From Liolophura sinensis (taxonomy: Eukaryota > Mollusca > Polyplacophora > Chitonida > Chitonidae): a stretch of 64,000 nucleotides of DNA. The notes under the pieces were generated by a model. The model did no database searches. It was not told the origin of the DNA and worked only from the letters and a program-made list of their open reading frames with translations. The translations under genes and the position numbers were made by a program. Of this stretch, positions 24,240 to 35,660 are shown one piece after another (within the stretch, counting starts at the first letter, position 1; every line of letters starts with the position of its first letter). The DNA lies in contig NC_088306.1 in the NCBI RefSeq assembly GCF_032854445.1, positions 14,379,386 to 14,443,385 on the forward strand, written 5' to 3'.

Positions 24240-24680
24240 GTTACCAATGTACTTTATACACTTTCTCAGTTCTTTGGTTTTTTGTGTTGAAGGTTTTCTT
24301 TTTTTGAGTTGATCTAGCGATTACTCAAACGGAACGGTTGACGGCTAGTATATGAATGCCTGTTTTAACGCCTAGAATGAACATGTATGCATGTAGAACC
24401 TTTTCAAGTTTGACTGTATTTTTGGTTGAAAAAGTTGGTGACTTATTTCATACTTTATATTCTAATACAAAAACCTTACAGCATAAATAGTAAAACCAGG
24501 ACAGTTACAACAGTGTGATAGCTGGCATCGTAACCGATGAAATACATCCTCTTCTCAATTTAACTGAAGCAGTGTTCTAATAACTGTACATATAAATGCT
24601 TAACTAGTAACCTGCTACACGCCCACTAGCATCATGGAATTTAGGTAAACAAATGCAGTGATGTTTATTTGCGATTATAG
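24240..24680 (+). repeat. composite Rep-1 plus Rep-2 copy
   Basis: Rep-1 blocks (ACTTTATACACTTTCTCAG, TTGACGGCTAGTATATGAATG) are followed directly by Rep-2 blocks (CAGCATAAATAGTAAAACC, TGTGATAGCTGGC, GCAGTGATGTTTATTTGCG). This shows that the two are parts of one longer element, as also at 31140-31558. Confidence 0.65.
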
Positions 24681-24852
24681 GTGTGCATTTCCAAATTTTT
24701 CACCAAAATTTGGCTACAGGAATATTTGCTTACATTTGTGTTCAAGCCCCTTTCAACATTTCTTTGTTTTATTTCAACGTTGTCCTGTTGGAAAAGTATG
24801 GTCCAAGTATTGGTGATAGTAATAGCTCTTTCATGAAAGCTTCATAGGATCC

Positions 24853-25106
24853 TGGGGCCTCCGTGATCGAGGTGGTTAGCGTACCAGCACGGCGCAATGA
24901 CCCAGATGTCCCTCACCAATGCAGTCTCTGTGAATTGTGTCCAGTTCATACAGTCTTCCTCTACGGCTGTACATGGGAAGGCCTGGCAACAACCTGCGGA
25001 TGGTCGTGGTTCTCCGCCGGGCTCTGCCCGGTTTCCGCTCACCATAATGCTGTTATATAAATGAAATATTGTTGAGTACGGTGTAAAACACAATCAAATA
25101 AAAGCA
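24853..25106 (+). mobile_element. SINE-1, near full length
   Basis: Head GGGGCCTCCGTGATCGAGG through tail GAGTACGGTGTAAAACAC; about 20 bases before the tail are deleted and the B box is diverged. Confidence 0.85.
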
Positions 25107-25592
25107 TAAGTACATATAAATCATAAGGTCCTTGTTGACTTATTGGTCACGGATTGAAGCGCTGGATGTGTAATCGTCAGTCAATTGACCAATGAAGCAG
25201 TCTGTTAATTGATTCGTCAGGAAGATAGTCAGGTAACAAAACCAGAGTCAATTCTGGAAAGTAAAGCTTTTCCTTGGCACGACACCAACGTCGTTTACGC
25301 GTAAAATGCTTGTGTATTGATTTAACCTCTTCTTTGTTTTGCCAGTGTTAGCACATTAGAAAGAATCAAGTTACACGCCCGATTAAACAGGTTGTATCAC
25401 TATAGGGGGCTTAATAAACTTGTCTCGTAAAGCATTTTAACCTAGACGAGCTTGGTTAAATTTTAACCATCTGCAAAGCTGCAACTGTTTGAACAGGCGA
25501 TACCAGTAACGGGGAATGAATTAAATTAAATTAAAGCTTTTTAACCTCGTGTAAAATTTTTAACGTTTTACCTTCTTTCGCAGTGTGCAAAG

Positions 25593-28500
25593 ATGCGCTC
25601 CTTGTTCGTTGTCGGTCTTTTGGCCTCGGTCCTTGTCTTTGCAATGACACAGGGTAAGTAAATATCAATTCTGCCTAAGTAACGATTTGAGTAAATTCAG
25701 AGAGTAATATACAAAGATATGCCTGGACCGAGCTGGTTTCTAATCTTGACCTAAGCGGCCTAATTGCACCCATTTCATCAAGTGTCGGTCTATATGTAGA
25801 GCAGTTATTGCACGGAAACCAACGACCTTTCAAGATCAGTGAGATCAAAATACTCAAAACTCATGCATGGATGGAGCTCGTTTTCGAACACGATCTAATG
25901 TTGCTTTGTTCTGGAAGGAAGCTAAACGTTTCGAAATTTCGAAAATGTCTTCGAAAAACTGACCCCGGAACTGTTTATCGACACTCCAGACTTGTGTTGT
26001 GTTCTGCAGGATCTACCGTTCTCATAGACTGCACATTACGCAAGCGCCCACAATTTCGGTCACCTAACAAATGTTCACGTTTAAACTGTTCTTAACAGAT
26101 TTAACTCTTCTCCTGTAGACTTCCGCCATTTGTGTCTCCAGCCAGAGCAAACTCAACAATGTCAGTGCATGTCAGTTAATGTGGCTTAGGCATGTTTGCT
26201 TGATGATTTTAGTGCGATTGTAGGCGCCTTCTAGTGATCACCATCTTTTCAGTAACTTCCACATCCATCTGTCTCGCTTCTTTCGCAGCATTTTACATAA
26301 TCTACGGATAACAACTGGAAATCCTAACCTGCTCACCAGATGATATGTAGAACACGTTACTTTTCTGTACTAAACCATTGCAATCCTTAGCAATGGTGGG
26401 AAGCTCCGTCAGCAACCTGCGGCTGGTCGTGGGTTTCCCCCGAGCTTTGACCGGTTTCCTCCCACTTGGCCACCGTAGGACAAGTGAAATAATCTTCAGT
26501 GGGGCACACAAACACAAATCAAATAAACAAATAAATAAATAGCAACATACCTTGAATTAGTGATTCGAGGGGAATCGAATCTGTCTCTTTCGAAGTGCCC
26601 GCCTACTCGCCGATGGTGGTATTTATCCAATACTGGCAGATTTACGAAGTGGTTGTCAACGTTTCACCAATCGCATGCGCTTGTAGAAAATAGCGGGCGG
26701 GATTTAACGGCGCCCGATGCGGAATCTGTAGGTTGTTTGTATATTGCAATGGTTCCGTGTACAGAAGGCACCCGGATCCCGATCTAGATCCACTGCTGTG
26801 CGGGGTAAGGAAATCATGTCCGAAAAAAGTCCATCACTGATACAGCTTGAGAGACTCTCGTAGGTTAAGTAAGCTAGGGCGATCTTTGCCCTGCCTTATA
26901 ACTGCTGAGCGCTGAGGTAATATACTTGAACCAGCTCTCTATGGCTTCACTGCAGCATTAAATCATGCGGTTTTTGAAGAATCTCAGGAAGAGTAGTGTT
27001 TTAGCCCTTTTTCTCCCGATACATAAACCTGTCTTTTATTACATGTACATGGGAATGTAATTCGTGAGCTCGACACCCAATGAGTAGTGGTGGAGCTAAT
27101 AATTGTATCCATGCAAATAAATCATTGTTTATTCTTTCTTATCTTTTAAGCAGCTAACCATAATTTACTTGTTTCACCAAATTTGTTATTCAGTCTTTCA
27201 ACCGTGTTGTTGTTGTTGTTTTATGCTTAGATTGTCCTGAGGGATGGGAGACTAAATGTTCGAGAGACATGAAGCAATTCACCAAGAAAGATGCCAAAGG
27301 TTTTTGTAAATCTCTACAAGGCAAATATAAGAAAGGCATATGCTATATCTGTAAGTCAGTAAATCGTCTCATATCTTAAAAGTATCTCACAGTGCTGGCT
27401 GGCGTCGTATAAATGAAATATTCTTGAGTACGCTGTAAAACACCAAATACATATAGCGATTCTATAGACATTTATCTACTGAAGACAAAACATTTTCATC
27501 CAGATAGATTCAAAATGTAAACCGATGCATAAATGTTTCCGTTATTATATATTTCCCTGCCGTTTAACGGCCTTCTCAAACATTTTCCACTTCGGATACG
27601 GCAGACAGGTTTTGGGCTATAGAGGAAACCAGTGTGCCTGGCGTAATCACATACGATACAACATAAAAATAGTATATATAACTGTGGGACAGATAGGAGA
27701 AACGCAGTCAACAGTTTTCAATCATGCAGGAAAGACAGTTCATATTATAGGTATCACATCCAATTAAAATTCGTAGCCGGTGAGTAATTTAAATGTCGAA
27801 CATAAATATTGGTATCTCTTTTGCGCGTTCATTATAACTTAAAATAACAAAACCAAGTTTATGAAGAAAACACAAATGCTTACAACCCCCAAGTCTCCGG
27901 TTATAGGCGGAATTGCACACAACTGTGACACAGATGGCCAGAGATCCTGTATGCTGTGTCAATATTTGCCAACAAAAGGGTTGTACTCACTGTAAAATGT
28001 ACTCAATGTAAAATTTACTTTCCTTAAAAATGTTGTTTTGTACTTTTTTTTTGGTGTTCGCCAAAACTCATCAATATTTTTGAATCGTCTGCGCATTCTG
28101 ATTAACGCTGGTTGAAGACCAAAATGCTATGCACGTATATCTGTGTGTCAGATGTCGGAAACACCCAGGGTAAACCTGATTTAAGTAGATGTGTTTATAC
28201 TGCATTGTCTTCGCAATAATATAGACATCCAACATATTCGTGTGTAGAACTTATGTTATGACGAGTGAATGACGAAAGGCAATTTTTGGTTATATGTATG
28301 ACTAATTTTGCCGAGAGCGGAATATAGGTGACAAATTACTACACACTATGGAGTATTTATCGCACTGGAAACCGCTTCTTTTCACCAGAATCTGTATTAA
28401 CTTTTTATGCTTTCTTAGCTTTTTGGAGATATGTCTTGAACGTCTCCCTAAGTGCCGCTCCCTAAATTATATCTCTGCCACTGTCAGACAAGTTTGACCT

Positions 28501-29334
28501 TTCAAGTATGTGCGAGACTTGAAGCCTTGTTTAGGATTAGCCTCACAACTGGAGTCTTCGCGAGGAACTATTTAATCAGCATTCATCAATACAATCGCTT
28601 CATTTATCATGGTCAGAGTCATGCTGGGCATACCTTTGATACGCAGAATGCATGTCAAGGTATTGTCAGAAACACATGTTGAACCACAGTTTTTGTCTCC
28701 TGCCTCATCACCGCAACCTCAGCGTTTTTCAAGATGTCTAGACAAAGTTTGCTAGTGGTGACAGTGATGCAAAGCAAATGTAGAAAGCCACGCATGCGCT
28801 GTGAGGATGTATGGCGTTCATTAAGGTTGTAGATTGAAATATTAATGTTTGATATCCAGATTCAATGCCTTCAGCCATGTGGATTCTCCCTCAGGCGATG
28901 TGTATTTTCATTCAAATCCCAGCTAGATTTCTAACACACCTGTGCAAGCTGTGAACAAAAAAAAAACGAAAAAAAACACGTCCAAAGCCTTAAATAATCA
29001 GTTTCCTATTTACATGGCGTACATATAGAATCGCGATTAAAATTTTGTTCTGTTAGGTCGAGAAAAATAATTTATGGCGTCTTTCTTATGACAATGATGC
29101 ATCGTTTTTCTTGAAATGGATTATTTGAATTCCAACATTTCTGTGCGTTTAATTCTTTATGAGATGTAAACAAATTAATGAAAGTATTTCACGCAGTTTT
29201 CAGCTGTCTGTTTGATGAATTTCGTTTCATTTTTATAGTTTCCCTTTACTATAATGTTAAAAATTTGGGCGTTTTTTGTTTCAGCCAGTGAGATAGGAGT
29301 TGCGGCTAATGCTTGTTGTTACGTCGGGAAATAA
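25593..29334 (+). CDS. secreted six-cysteine peptide, paralogue B
   Basis: Three coding exons: 25593-25653, 27231-27350 and 29285-29334, giving 76 residues. Both introns are phase 1, with donors GTAAGT and GTAAGT. Residues 1-20 are a hydrophobic signal sequence (RSLFVVGLL core). The mature part opens DCPEGW and has cysteines spaced C-x7-C-x15-C-x11-C-x12-CC, ending YVGK. It is lysine-rich (about eleven Lys/Arg against six acidic residues), with the basic runs TKK and KYKKG. Exon 2 is 12-15 nt shorter than in the paralogues, the loss falling between cysteines 2 and 4. Exon 3 keeps the invariant 50 nt. It is the most diverged member together with A. Both introns hold SINE-1 and Rep fragments. 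Function is unknown; an extracellular defence or venom-like peptide fits the architecture. Confidence 0.84.
25654..26390 (+). other. intron 1 of gene B, first part
   Basis: No element recognised. The 95-codon frame at 25808-26095 lies in this intron and lacks support. Confidence 0.4.
26393..26541 (+). mobile_element. SINE-1, 5'-truncated, in intron 1 of gene B
   Basis: Centre (GTCAGCAACCTGCGGCTGGTCG) and a diverged tail followed by AAATA repeats. Confidence 0.8.
26542..27225 (+). other. intron 1 of gene B, last part
   Basis: Ends in a long pyrimidine-rich TTG repeat (GTTGTTGTTGTTGTTTTATGCTTAG) that serves as the exon 2 acceptor tract. No gene is seen. Confidence 0.45.
27395..27450 (+). mobile_element. 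SINE-1 tail fragment in intron 2 of gene B
   Basis: GCGTCGTATAAATGAAATATTCTTG followed by GTAAAACACC, starting 45 bases after the exon 2 donor. Confidence 0.8.
28195..28345 (+). repeat. Rep-3 end fragment
   Basis: TTCGCAATAATATAGACATCC, TATGACTAATTTTGCCGAGAG and GGAATATAGGTGAC match the last third of Rep-3. Confidence 0.55.
28470..28595 (+). repeat. dispersed repeat Rep-5 copy
   Basis: CACTGTCAGACAAGTTTGACC, TTGTTTAGGATTAGCCTCAC and AATCAGCATTCATCAATAC recur in the same order at 38035-38160 and 42995-43110. Confidence 0.7.
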
Positions 29335-29518
29335 GCATCAGATTCATTGCCAGCCAATGGACGGATGCACTTCAAGCTCGCGTCCTAACGCTGATCTATG
29401 AATTGTCACTATGTATCGCTTTTTCTGTTTTGTTTCTCCCTCATGTGATAAAATATATATTAAACGACATGTATGCAAAGATCCTCGTTTTGTTTTACAC
29501 TCATGTTATAAATGAATG

Positions 29519-29524
29519 AATAAA
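29519..29524 (+). terminator. candidate polyadenylation signal of gene B
   Basis: AATAAA within GAATGAATAAATAAATA, 185 bases after the stop codon. Confidence 0.45.
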
Positions 29525-29749
29525 TAAATAATTATGGCCATTCATGTAATAAAAAAATGATTGAATGAATGATTATGGCGTATTTCAGCCATGTCAGGAA
29601 TTAGTGAATGGTTTTCGATGTGACGAGAGATTTAATCAGGAATCAATGAATGGTTTCCGATGTGACAATGACAACATTCAAAGTGAAATAAAACAGACAG
29701 ACATGTTTAATACCCCTCAAAAGAACTAAACCTCAGTTATAAAAAAACC

Positions 29750-30007
29750 TGGGTGGAGGATCTGTGGCCGAGGGGTTAACACGCCAGCGCGGCGCAATGA
29801 CCCAGAAGCTTTCGACCAGTGCGGTCGCTGCGAGTTCAAATCTAGCTCATACATACATGTACATGGGAAGGTCTGACAGCAACCTGCGGATGGTCGTGGG
29901 TTTCCGCTGGGCTCTGTCATGTTTCCTCCCACCATAATGCTGGCCGCCGTCATATAAGTGAAATATTCTTGCCTACGGCGTAAAACACCAATCAAATAAA
30001 TAAATAT
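29750..30007 (+). mobile_element. SINE-1, near full length
   Basis: Head, B-box region GAGTTCAAATCT, centre and tail are all present; the tail has GCCTACGGCG in place of GAGTACGGCG. Confidence 0.9.
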
Positions 30008-30570
30008 GAGTTCTGGAAAAGTGTATGTACATATCCATATATAGTGAAGACAAACAATATTTTCTGGTATAGGCCAAGGGGATGGATATGGAATTATAGA
30101 TTCGATTGTGTATGGAACATTTACCAAACATGACCCTCATGTGATAACATTTAAACTGAATACACATGTATGTAAATGAGGTCCTGGTGTGATTTCATAC
30201 TTCTGCGAAAAGTTATTTCCCTGTACACACATGTGGACACATTCCCCATGTTTGGTCTGCATAAGGAGGCAAAGAAGGCTCTCTTTGGCCGAGTTGCCAA
30301 AAGAGTTTCATCGCTTTAACATGGATACAATATTACAAGAATGGGTTAACAATCATTCATCCCTGTTCTTTGATAAGAAAGTTAGACTTTGACCAATCAG
30401 AAGCTCGAATCGACCAGTGTCTGTCCGGCTCACTCCATCCATATATGGGTATATGCCTAATGACAATCAAAGAAGGGAGATGTTGTAAATCATGTTAAAC
30501 ACGTTGGTGAAGTGATTAAGCCTTATTGTTCCTTGCAAGACTGTCAGGTAATAAGGAATTAGCCCCATCA
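30008..30570. other. unassigned, possibly 5' part of the following RT relic
   Basis: No frame longer than about 65 codons. The position suggests it may be the eroded upstream part of the element at 30575, but no motif was found. Confidence 0.3.
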
Positions 30571-30574
30571 GACT

Positions 30575-31075
30575 CGGTCTTTCTCATTTGCTAAATGGTA
30601 TATTGATGATCTGCTATCTTAAAACAATCCATATATAGCAAAAGCTGTGAAAGATATCTACCCACCCTTCGCTGGGATTAAAGGAACTCACAGACTCTCC
30701 AGATGGTACATCTTATCTCGACATGTATTTGTACAAAGGCCATAATGGTTTCCTCCCTCGAAGACTTTACAACAAGAGAGATAGTTTCAATTTTAAGATT
30801 GTAAATTATCCTTACTTGGACAGCAATATACCGAAGGGTCCCGCATATGGCGTATACATATATCGCCTTGTAGCATTTGTTGTTGTGGGACGGTGTTAAA
30901 TCAAATCAAGGTGTGTCAAGGTTATTCCATCAACCGCCTTCACTCAAGTTTCTTAAGTATTTTAATAAGCATTATTCTCTTGTAAGTAAATATGGACAGA
31001 GCGTCCAGAATCTCTTGCGCTCTGCTTATCGATCGTGTCTAATTCCGCTTTATCCGGGAATAGGAGCTGTTTATT
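30575..31075 (+). pseudogene. reverse transcriptase C-terminal relic
   Basis: Frames broken by stops and shifts encode YIDDLLS (the RT catalytic YxDD motif, about 30601), then LTDSPDGTSYLDM, KRDSFNF and NIPKGPAYGVYI, then KFLKYFNKHYSLVSKYGQS. This order resembles the region after the catalytic motif in a widespread class of animal retroelement RTs that includes Penelope-like or related elements. I am sure of RT ancestry but not of the class. At least one frameshift separates YIDDLLS from the rest, and another follows the GVYI block, so it is dead. Confidence 0.65.
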
Positions 31076-31139
31076 CATTTTGAATAGGATTGCCACCTTG
31101 GATATATGAACAGTTGCAAACAAAGCTCAACTGAGATAC

Positions 31140-31558
31140 ATTTGTTCTTCTCACTGCATGATTCCGTCCTATTCTCCTATCTCATACACTTTCTTAGTTC
31201 TTTGGAGGTTTGCGTTGTGCGTTGTTTTAGGAATTGGCCTTGCGATTATGGACCTGGAACGTTGACGCCTCGTATACGAATGTCTGTTCGGACCCACAGA
31301 CCCTTGGTTATGGCGGATGAAGCTAGCACTTTGTGACAATTCAAGGATTTAGAAGACATCAGCATGGAGAGTAAAGCTATAGCAGCAAATGGTTAAATGT
31401 AACCGGTGAAATCCGGCCGATTGTCAGCTGATCGCAGGTAGGGTTTTATTCTAGCCCTCCATGTAAATTTTTGAAATATACCAATATACACGCAGCCTAC
31501 ATTCAGCACCATGGCTAAAGCAGAATTTTGTAAATGCTGTGATTTTAAGGGCAATTTA
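31140..31558 (+). repeat. composite Rep-1 plus Rep-2 copy
   Basis: Rep-1 (TCATACACTTTCTTAGTTC, GTTTTAGGAATTGGCCTTGC) then Rep-2 (AACCGGTGAAATCCGGCC, CACCATGGCTAAAGCAGAATT). Confidence 0.65.
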
Positions 31559-31559
31559 A

Positions 31560-31748
31560 TACTTATTTATTTATTTGACTGTTGTTAAACACCGTACTCA
31601 AGAATATTTCACTTCTAGGGGCGGACAGCACTATGGTAGGAGAAACCATACAGAAACTGAGGACAACCGAAGACCATCCACCAGTTACTGTGGAGACTCC
31701 GGAATATCTTCCGGAGAGGAAGCCAGTAAGAGTTGGTGCAATTTAACA
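31560..31748 (-). mobile_element. SINE-1, truncated
   Basis: Tail (GTTAAACACCGTACTCAAG on plus), diverged centre and start of the head side (GGAGAGGAAGCCAGTAAG). Confidence 0.75.
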
Positions 31749-31749
31749 G

Positions 31750-32799
31750 GCGTGGATTTAATACTGATCTGGAATTAATCAAAATGCAATGTTGTCATCA
31801 CATTTAATAATCATTTACATGAAAACAATGCATTGGGACCTTTTAAATGAAATGCACTTTGAATAAAATACGTGTTGCATGGAAAGGCATACATGTATTT
31901 GTACCCACTCTGGCAAGATTCATGCAACTTCAAACTTGCGGCGTGCGGGGAACACCTCGCGACTGTTACGATGCCGCTATTACATTGCGATAGGCCAGCC
32001 TTTGTTCTCGGAGCACGTCCGTTCAGTTCTGAGCTTTGCTTATTTTGTAATATCTCGTATCACGTTATAGTTTCTTTTTTCTGGGTTGCGGTGAATATTA
32101 TTGTTGCGTGGTTCTTGTTGGTGACTAGACTTGTCTTGTGTCTGTGCATTGGACTGTGAAGGTCTGACTGCCTTTTTTGTGTGTAGTGCCGAGGGTGGTG
32201 CAGTGTTACTGATTTAAGTGGCACTGGTCTTTGGCCCTCGCTCCATACACTTAGGGGGGAAATTCAAACTATTTGCCATGCTGTTTTGTATGTGCAACAG
32301 GCGTGTAGTCCTTGTATGCTCAGTACATTGCGTGTTATAGTACTGTTTGTATTGGTTTACGTTTATGCCTTTGTAGATGTGTTTGTACGACGTTAACACA
32401 CATGAACTCACTCACTCGCACTTGTAGATGTGTGGTGTTGTAGTTTGGTTTGGTTTGGCTATGATAATAGGGAGTGCCATGTGCCTCTGGGCAATAGTGT
32501 GGTGCATGTGGTAGATTGCTTTCGGTAACGTTTCTGACTGTGCTGTTTATTGTATTGGTGATAGCTCACGTGGTCTTGCAAATGTGTTACGGTGGTCGTC
32601 TCTGTTGTGTATGCACTTTGTCCGGTGCTGTCGGCCCCTTGCCCTCTCTAGTCATAACGGCCCTTGCTAAGCTGGCGGTTACAATCAAGGATGTATAAAT
32701 ATGTATAATATATGCATTTTAAGGCGACAGAATTACGTGGCTTGGTTAGTTACTGGGTAGTGGTAGCTGGTTTCCTGTTGGCAAGGCTTCTTCAGGGGG
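31750..32799 (+). other. possible leader or LTR side of the retroelement
   Basis: G/T-rich sequence unlike its surroundings, with no gene. Its position just before the gag relic suggests a 5' LTR or leader, but I found no matching copy on the far side and no clear primer-binding site. A short CACTCACTCGCAC piece at 32405 resembles the complement of the SINE-2 end. Confidence 0.3.
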
Positions 32800-32830
32800 T
32801 AATTCGGATCACGTTGATGCGCGGCCGCCA

Positions 32831-33796
32831 TTGTTGATTCATGAGTTTGTGGATCGCCTTGTGGATAAGTTAGGGGATCGTTTTGAGCAGAGTTCTAATA
32901 GACTTGATCAGGAAGTTAAACGGGAGATTGTACGCCTCCCCTCTCCCCAATCTACCCCACTGACTACTGCCAGTGCCTGTTTTGGCGCCCCCCCCCCCTA
33001 CCCCCTTCCACTGAAACAGTCCGTGGTGTCCACGATCGGACTAGCGTGTTCACTAGGGGGGTGTTTACTAAGGGAGTGTAGGTTTAAGAGATAGCGGCTG
33101 TTCCCAAGATGGGGCTGAGGTTAAATAGAGTAAGACACATGAGCCTAGGTTACTACCCCAGTCCTAGTAGTCGGAGCTCTGAGGGGAGACCTCGACTGGG
33201 CTGCTCTGGCAGTGGTAGGGAAACATTTAATTACTCGCCAATTAGGGTGCCGGAGACCGAGCCAAAGTATAGGAGTCGCTCCATGGTGAGTACGTTTAGA
33301 CGTCAGGCATCCCCGGGGTCCAGATCGTCTGGTATGGGAAGTGACTCGTCCCAGTTATCTAACTCGGAGGGTTGTCGCAAGCGACGTAGACCTCAGGCCG
33401 TTAAGATAGCATATTTTAGTGGTGAGGCTACCTTTAGTTTTCCGTTCGAAGCTGCGGCTAAGAGATACAAGTGGTCCTATTGAGATAGGTTAAGGCGCTT
33501 CAAAGAAAGTTTACGAGGTAGGGCCGTAGAGTTTTATCAGACCAGGTCTCGTGGTGTGGCATGATGTTGGTAGGTTGTTCAAAGATTTCAAACGACGATA
33601 CGGTAAACGTGATCCCTGCGAGGTAGTTTGGAGGCGGTTCTTTACGGAGGGGCGGGGTAGGGTAGAGGGCCTAGAACGCTGTTTGCTTTGGGGGCCAGCT
33701 AACCAGATTGAATCGAGTTCTGCGGTTGCAAATATGACAGTGCGGGAAGCGGAGCGGTCGGTAGGTGTAGATTGGTCTATGTTAACACAAGCTTAA
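32831..33796 (+). pseudogene. gag-like remnant of the Ty3/gypsy element
   Basis: Pieces 32831-33094, 33109-33483 and 33551-33796 lie in differing frames. The middle and last pieces resemble a capsid-type gag segment (AAKRYKWSY, then LRRFKESLRGRAVEFYQTR, then LFKDFKRRYGKRDP), where stop codons and shifts separate the parts. A basic RRR/KRRRP stretch is present. Recognition rests on general gag appearance and on position before the protease. Confidence 0.55.
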
Positions 33797-34501
33797 TTAG
33801 GAGGGTCCCAAGCAGGGGTTGTCATACATACGGCCTCTGGAATGACTATCCTTGATAGGGATTTGTACAAGCAGGTAGCCGCCCGCTACCCGATAACAGG
33901 TAGTATCAACCTCAGTGGAGCTTTCCCTACAGGTAGCTGTCTGGGTGAGGTAGTAAGGGACTTTGATATTGAGACAGGGGGTGATCCATATGTATTGGAC
34001 GTTGTGGTCGCCCATATTAGAGATCCTATGTTGCTGGGATTTGATTTCCTCACGGCTCATGATTGTGTTCTTGATTTGCATTGGAATATATTGTTGTTTG
34101 AGATAAAATTGTGCATGTTGTACAAGTTAAACTCTGCTGGAGATACGTTAGAAGTCCGTCGGGTAATGGTGCAGCATAGTACCGTTATTCCCCCATTGAG
34201 TAAGGTGACCTTGACCGGCTGTATGACAGGAGACGGTCAGGGGGAGTATGTGGTCGAACCATTGGCGCCAATAGAAGGGTTGTTGTTTCCCCGTGTTGCC
34301 ACGAATCGGCGTACTTTGGTCCCGTTGGAAGTGGTTAATGGTGGGGAGCGGGACGTTACCCTTGGACCAGGGACAGCTGTGGCGTGTGCCGTGGAGGTAG
34401 ACACCTTGGTCTCTGAAAGTGATAGGGAGCCCGAGAGTGATGGCGACGGAGATGTATTGCCGCCATATTTGGTAGACTTGTATGACAGGGGTAAGGAGTA
34501 A
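33797..34501 (+). pseudogene. retropepsin-like protease remnant
   Basis: The open part is 33842-34501. It has LGFDFLTAHDCVLDL, a typical second half of a gypsy-type retropepsin fold. Near 33826 the place where the family has its catalytic Asp-Thr-Gly reads HTA, so both the aspartate and the glycine are changed. The frame ends at TAA (34499-34501), directly before the RT-side sequence. Confidence 0.65.
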
Positions 34502-35660
34502 CTGGCCAGTGCTCTTCGCCAATTGTTAATTGACTTTCAGGATGTGTTTTTTCAGTATGGTTTTGATTTGGATTGTTTTAGTGGTTTAAAGCACGCTACA
34601 GAGACAGGGGAGGCCCGTCAGTTTAGGCAACGCATGCGTAGAACACCGTCAGGGTTTGAACTAGAGGAACAGCGGCATCTTGCGGCTGTGTGAAGCTGGT
34701 GTCATTCGGCTTATTTGAGGGTATTTTGATTATCGGCGGTTAAATTCGGTGACTGTCAAGGATGCCTTTCCGTTGTCGCAGGTTGATGATTGTCTACTCT
34801 TGGTGGGCCTGAGTATTTTTCTACGTTGGATTTGGCCGCAGGATATTGGCAGACTGTGATCACGCCAGAGGATTGGTGTCAGACAGCATTTATCATTAAG
34901 TTCGGTTTGTATGATTTAGAATGTATTTCGGCCTCCGCAATACGCCAGTGACCTTTCAGCGGGTTATGAATCAGGTGTTGAGAGGGTTGACTTGGAAGGA
35001 GATTTTGGCCTATTTAGATGATGTTATGGTACTAGGTAAGACCTTTGAGGAAGCATTGGCTAACCTCCGAGTTGTGCTTCAAAGAAGTTAGGGACAATGA
35101 CCTGAAGTTGAAACCCAGAAAGTGTGAACTGTTTAAAAAGGAAGTAAATGTTTGGGCAGAAATGTGAGCTCAAAAGGGTTAAGTGTAGCTGACGGCAACC
35201 TCGAGGTTATGGCCAAGTGGTCTGTACCGCAGTATAGGAGGGCTGTAGAATCGTTCCTGGAGTTTATGAATTATCATAAAGGAATTCTTTTCAGGCTTAG
35301 GTCAGTAGGCTAAGCCGTTGTATGCATCGACTGGGCCTAAGGCTATGATTATGTGGGGATTAGAAGAGCAGGAAGGTTTTGAGACCCGTCAGGATTTTTG
35401 TTGTCCACACCAGTCTTGGCCTTTCCCACTGCCGACGATATGTTTATTCTGGATACCGATGCCTCTGCCACGGGAAATGGGGCGGAGCTGACACAGGTTT
35501 AGGATGGTAAGGAACCCAGCTCAATGTAAGTATTGTACCACCCGTAGAGAGCTGTAAGGGGTAGTCCGGTTTACTAGGGAGTATAGGCACTATTTGTTGA
35601 GTCGACCGTTTTTGATCTGGATGGATCATAACAGTCTGGTGTGGTTGACCAGATGTGTAA
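34502..35660 (+). pseudogene. reverse transcriptase and RNase H remnant
   Basis: Directly after the stop come LRQLLIDFQDVF and FRQRMRRTP, the usual linker and RT entry. Then MYFGLRNTPVTFQRVMNQ lies at about 34921 and the catalytic YLDDVMV at 35011-35031. RNase H follows as FILDTDASATGNGAEL at about 35446-35490 and LIWMDHNSLVWLTR at about 35615. Stops and frameshifts break it between these motifs. Confidence 0.85.

Noticed and set aside
29726..30127. 133-codon minus-strand frame
   Set aside because: It is the reverse strand of a SINE-1 copy.
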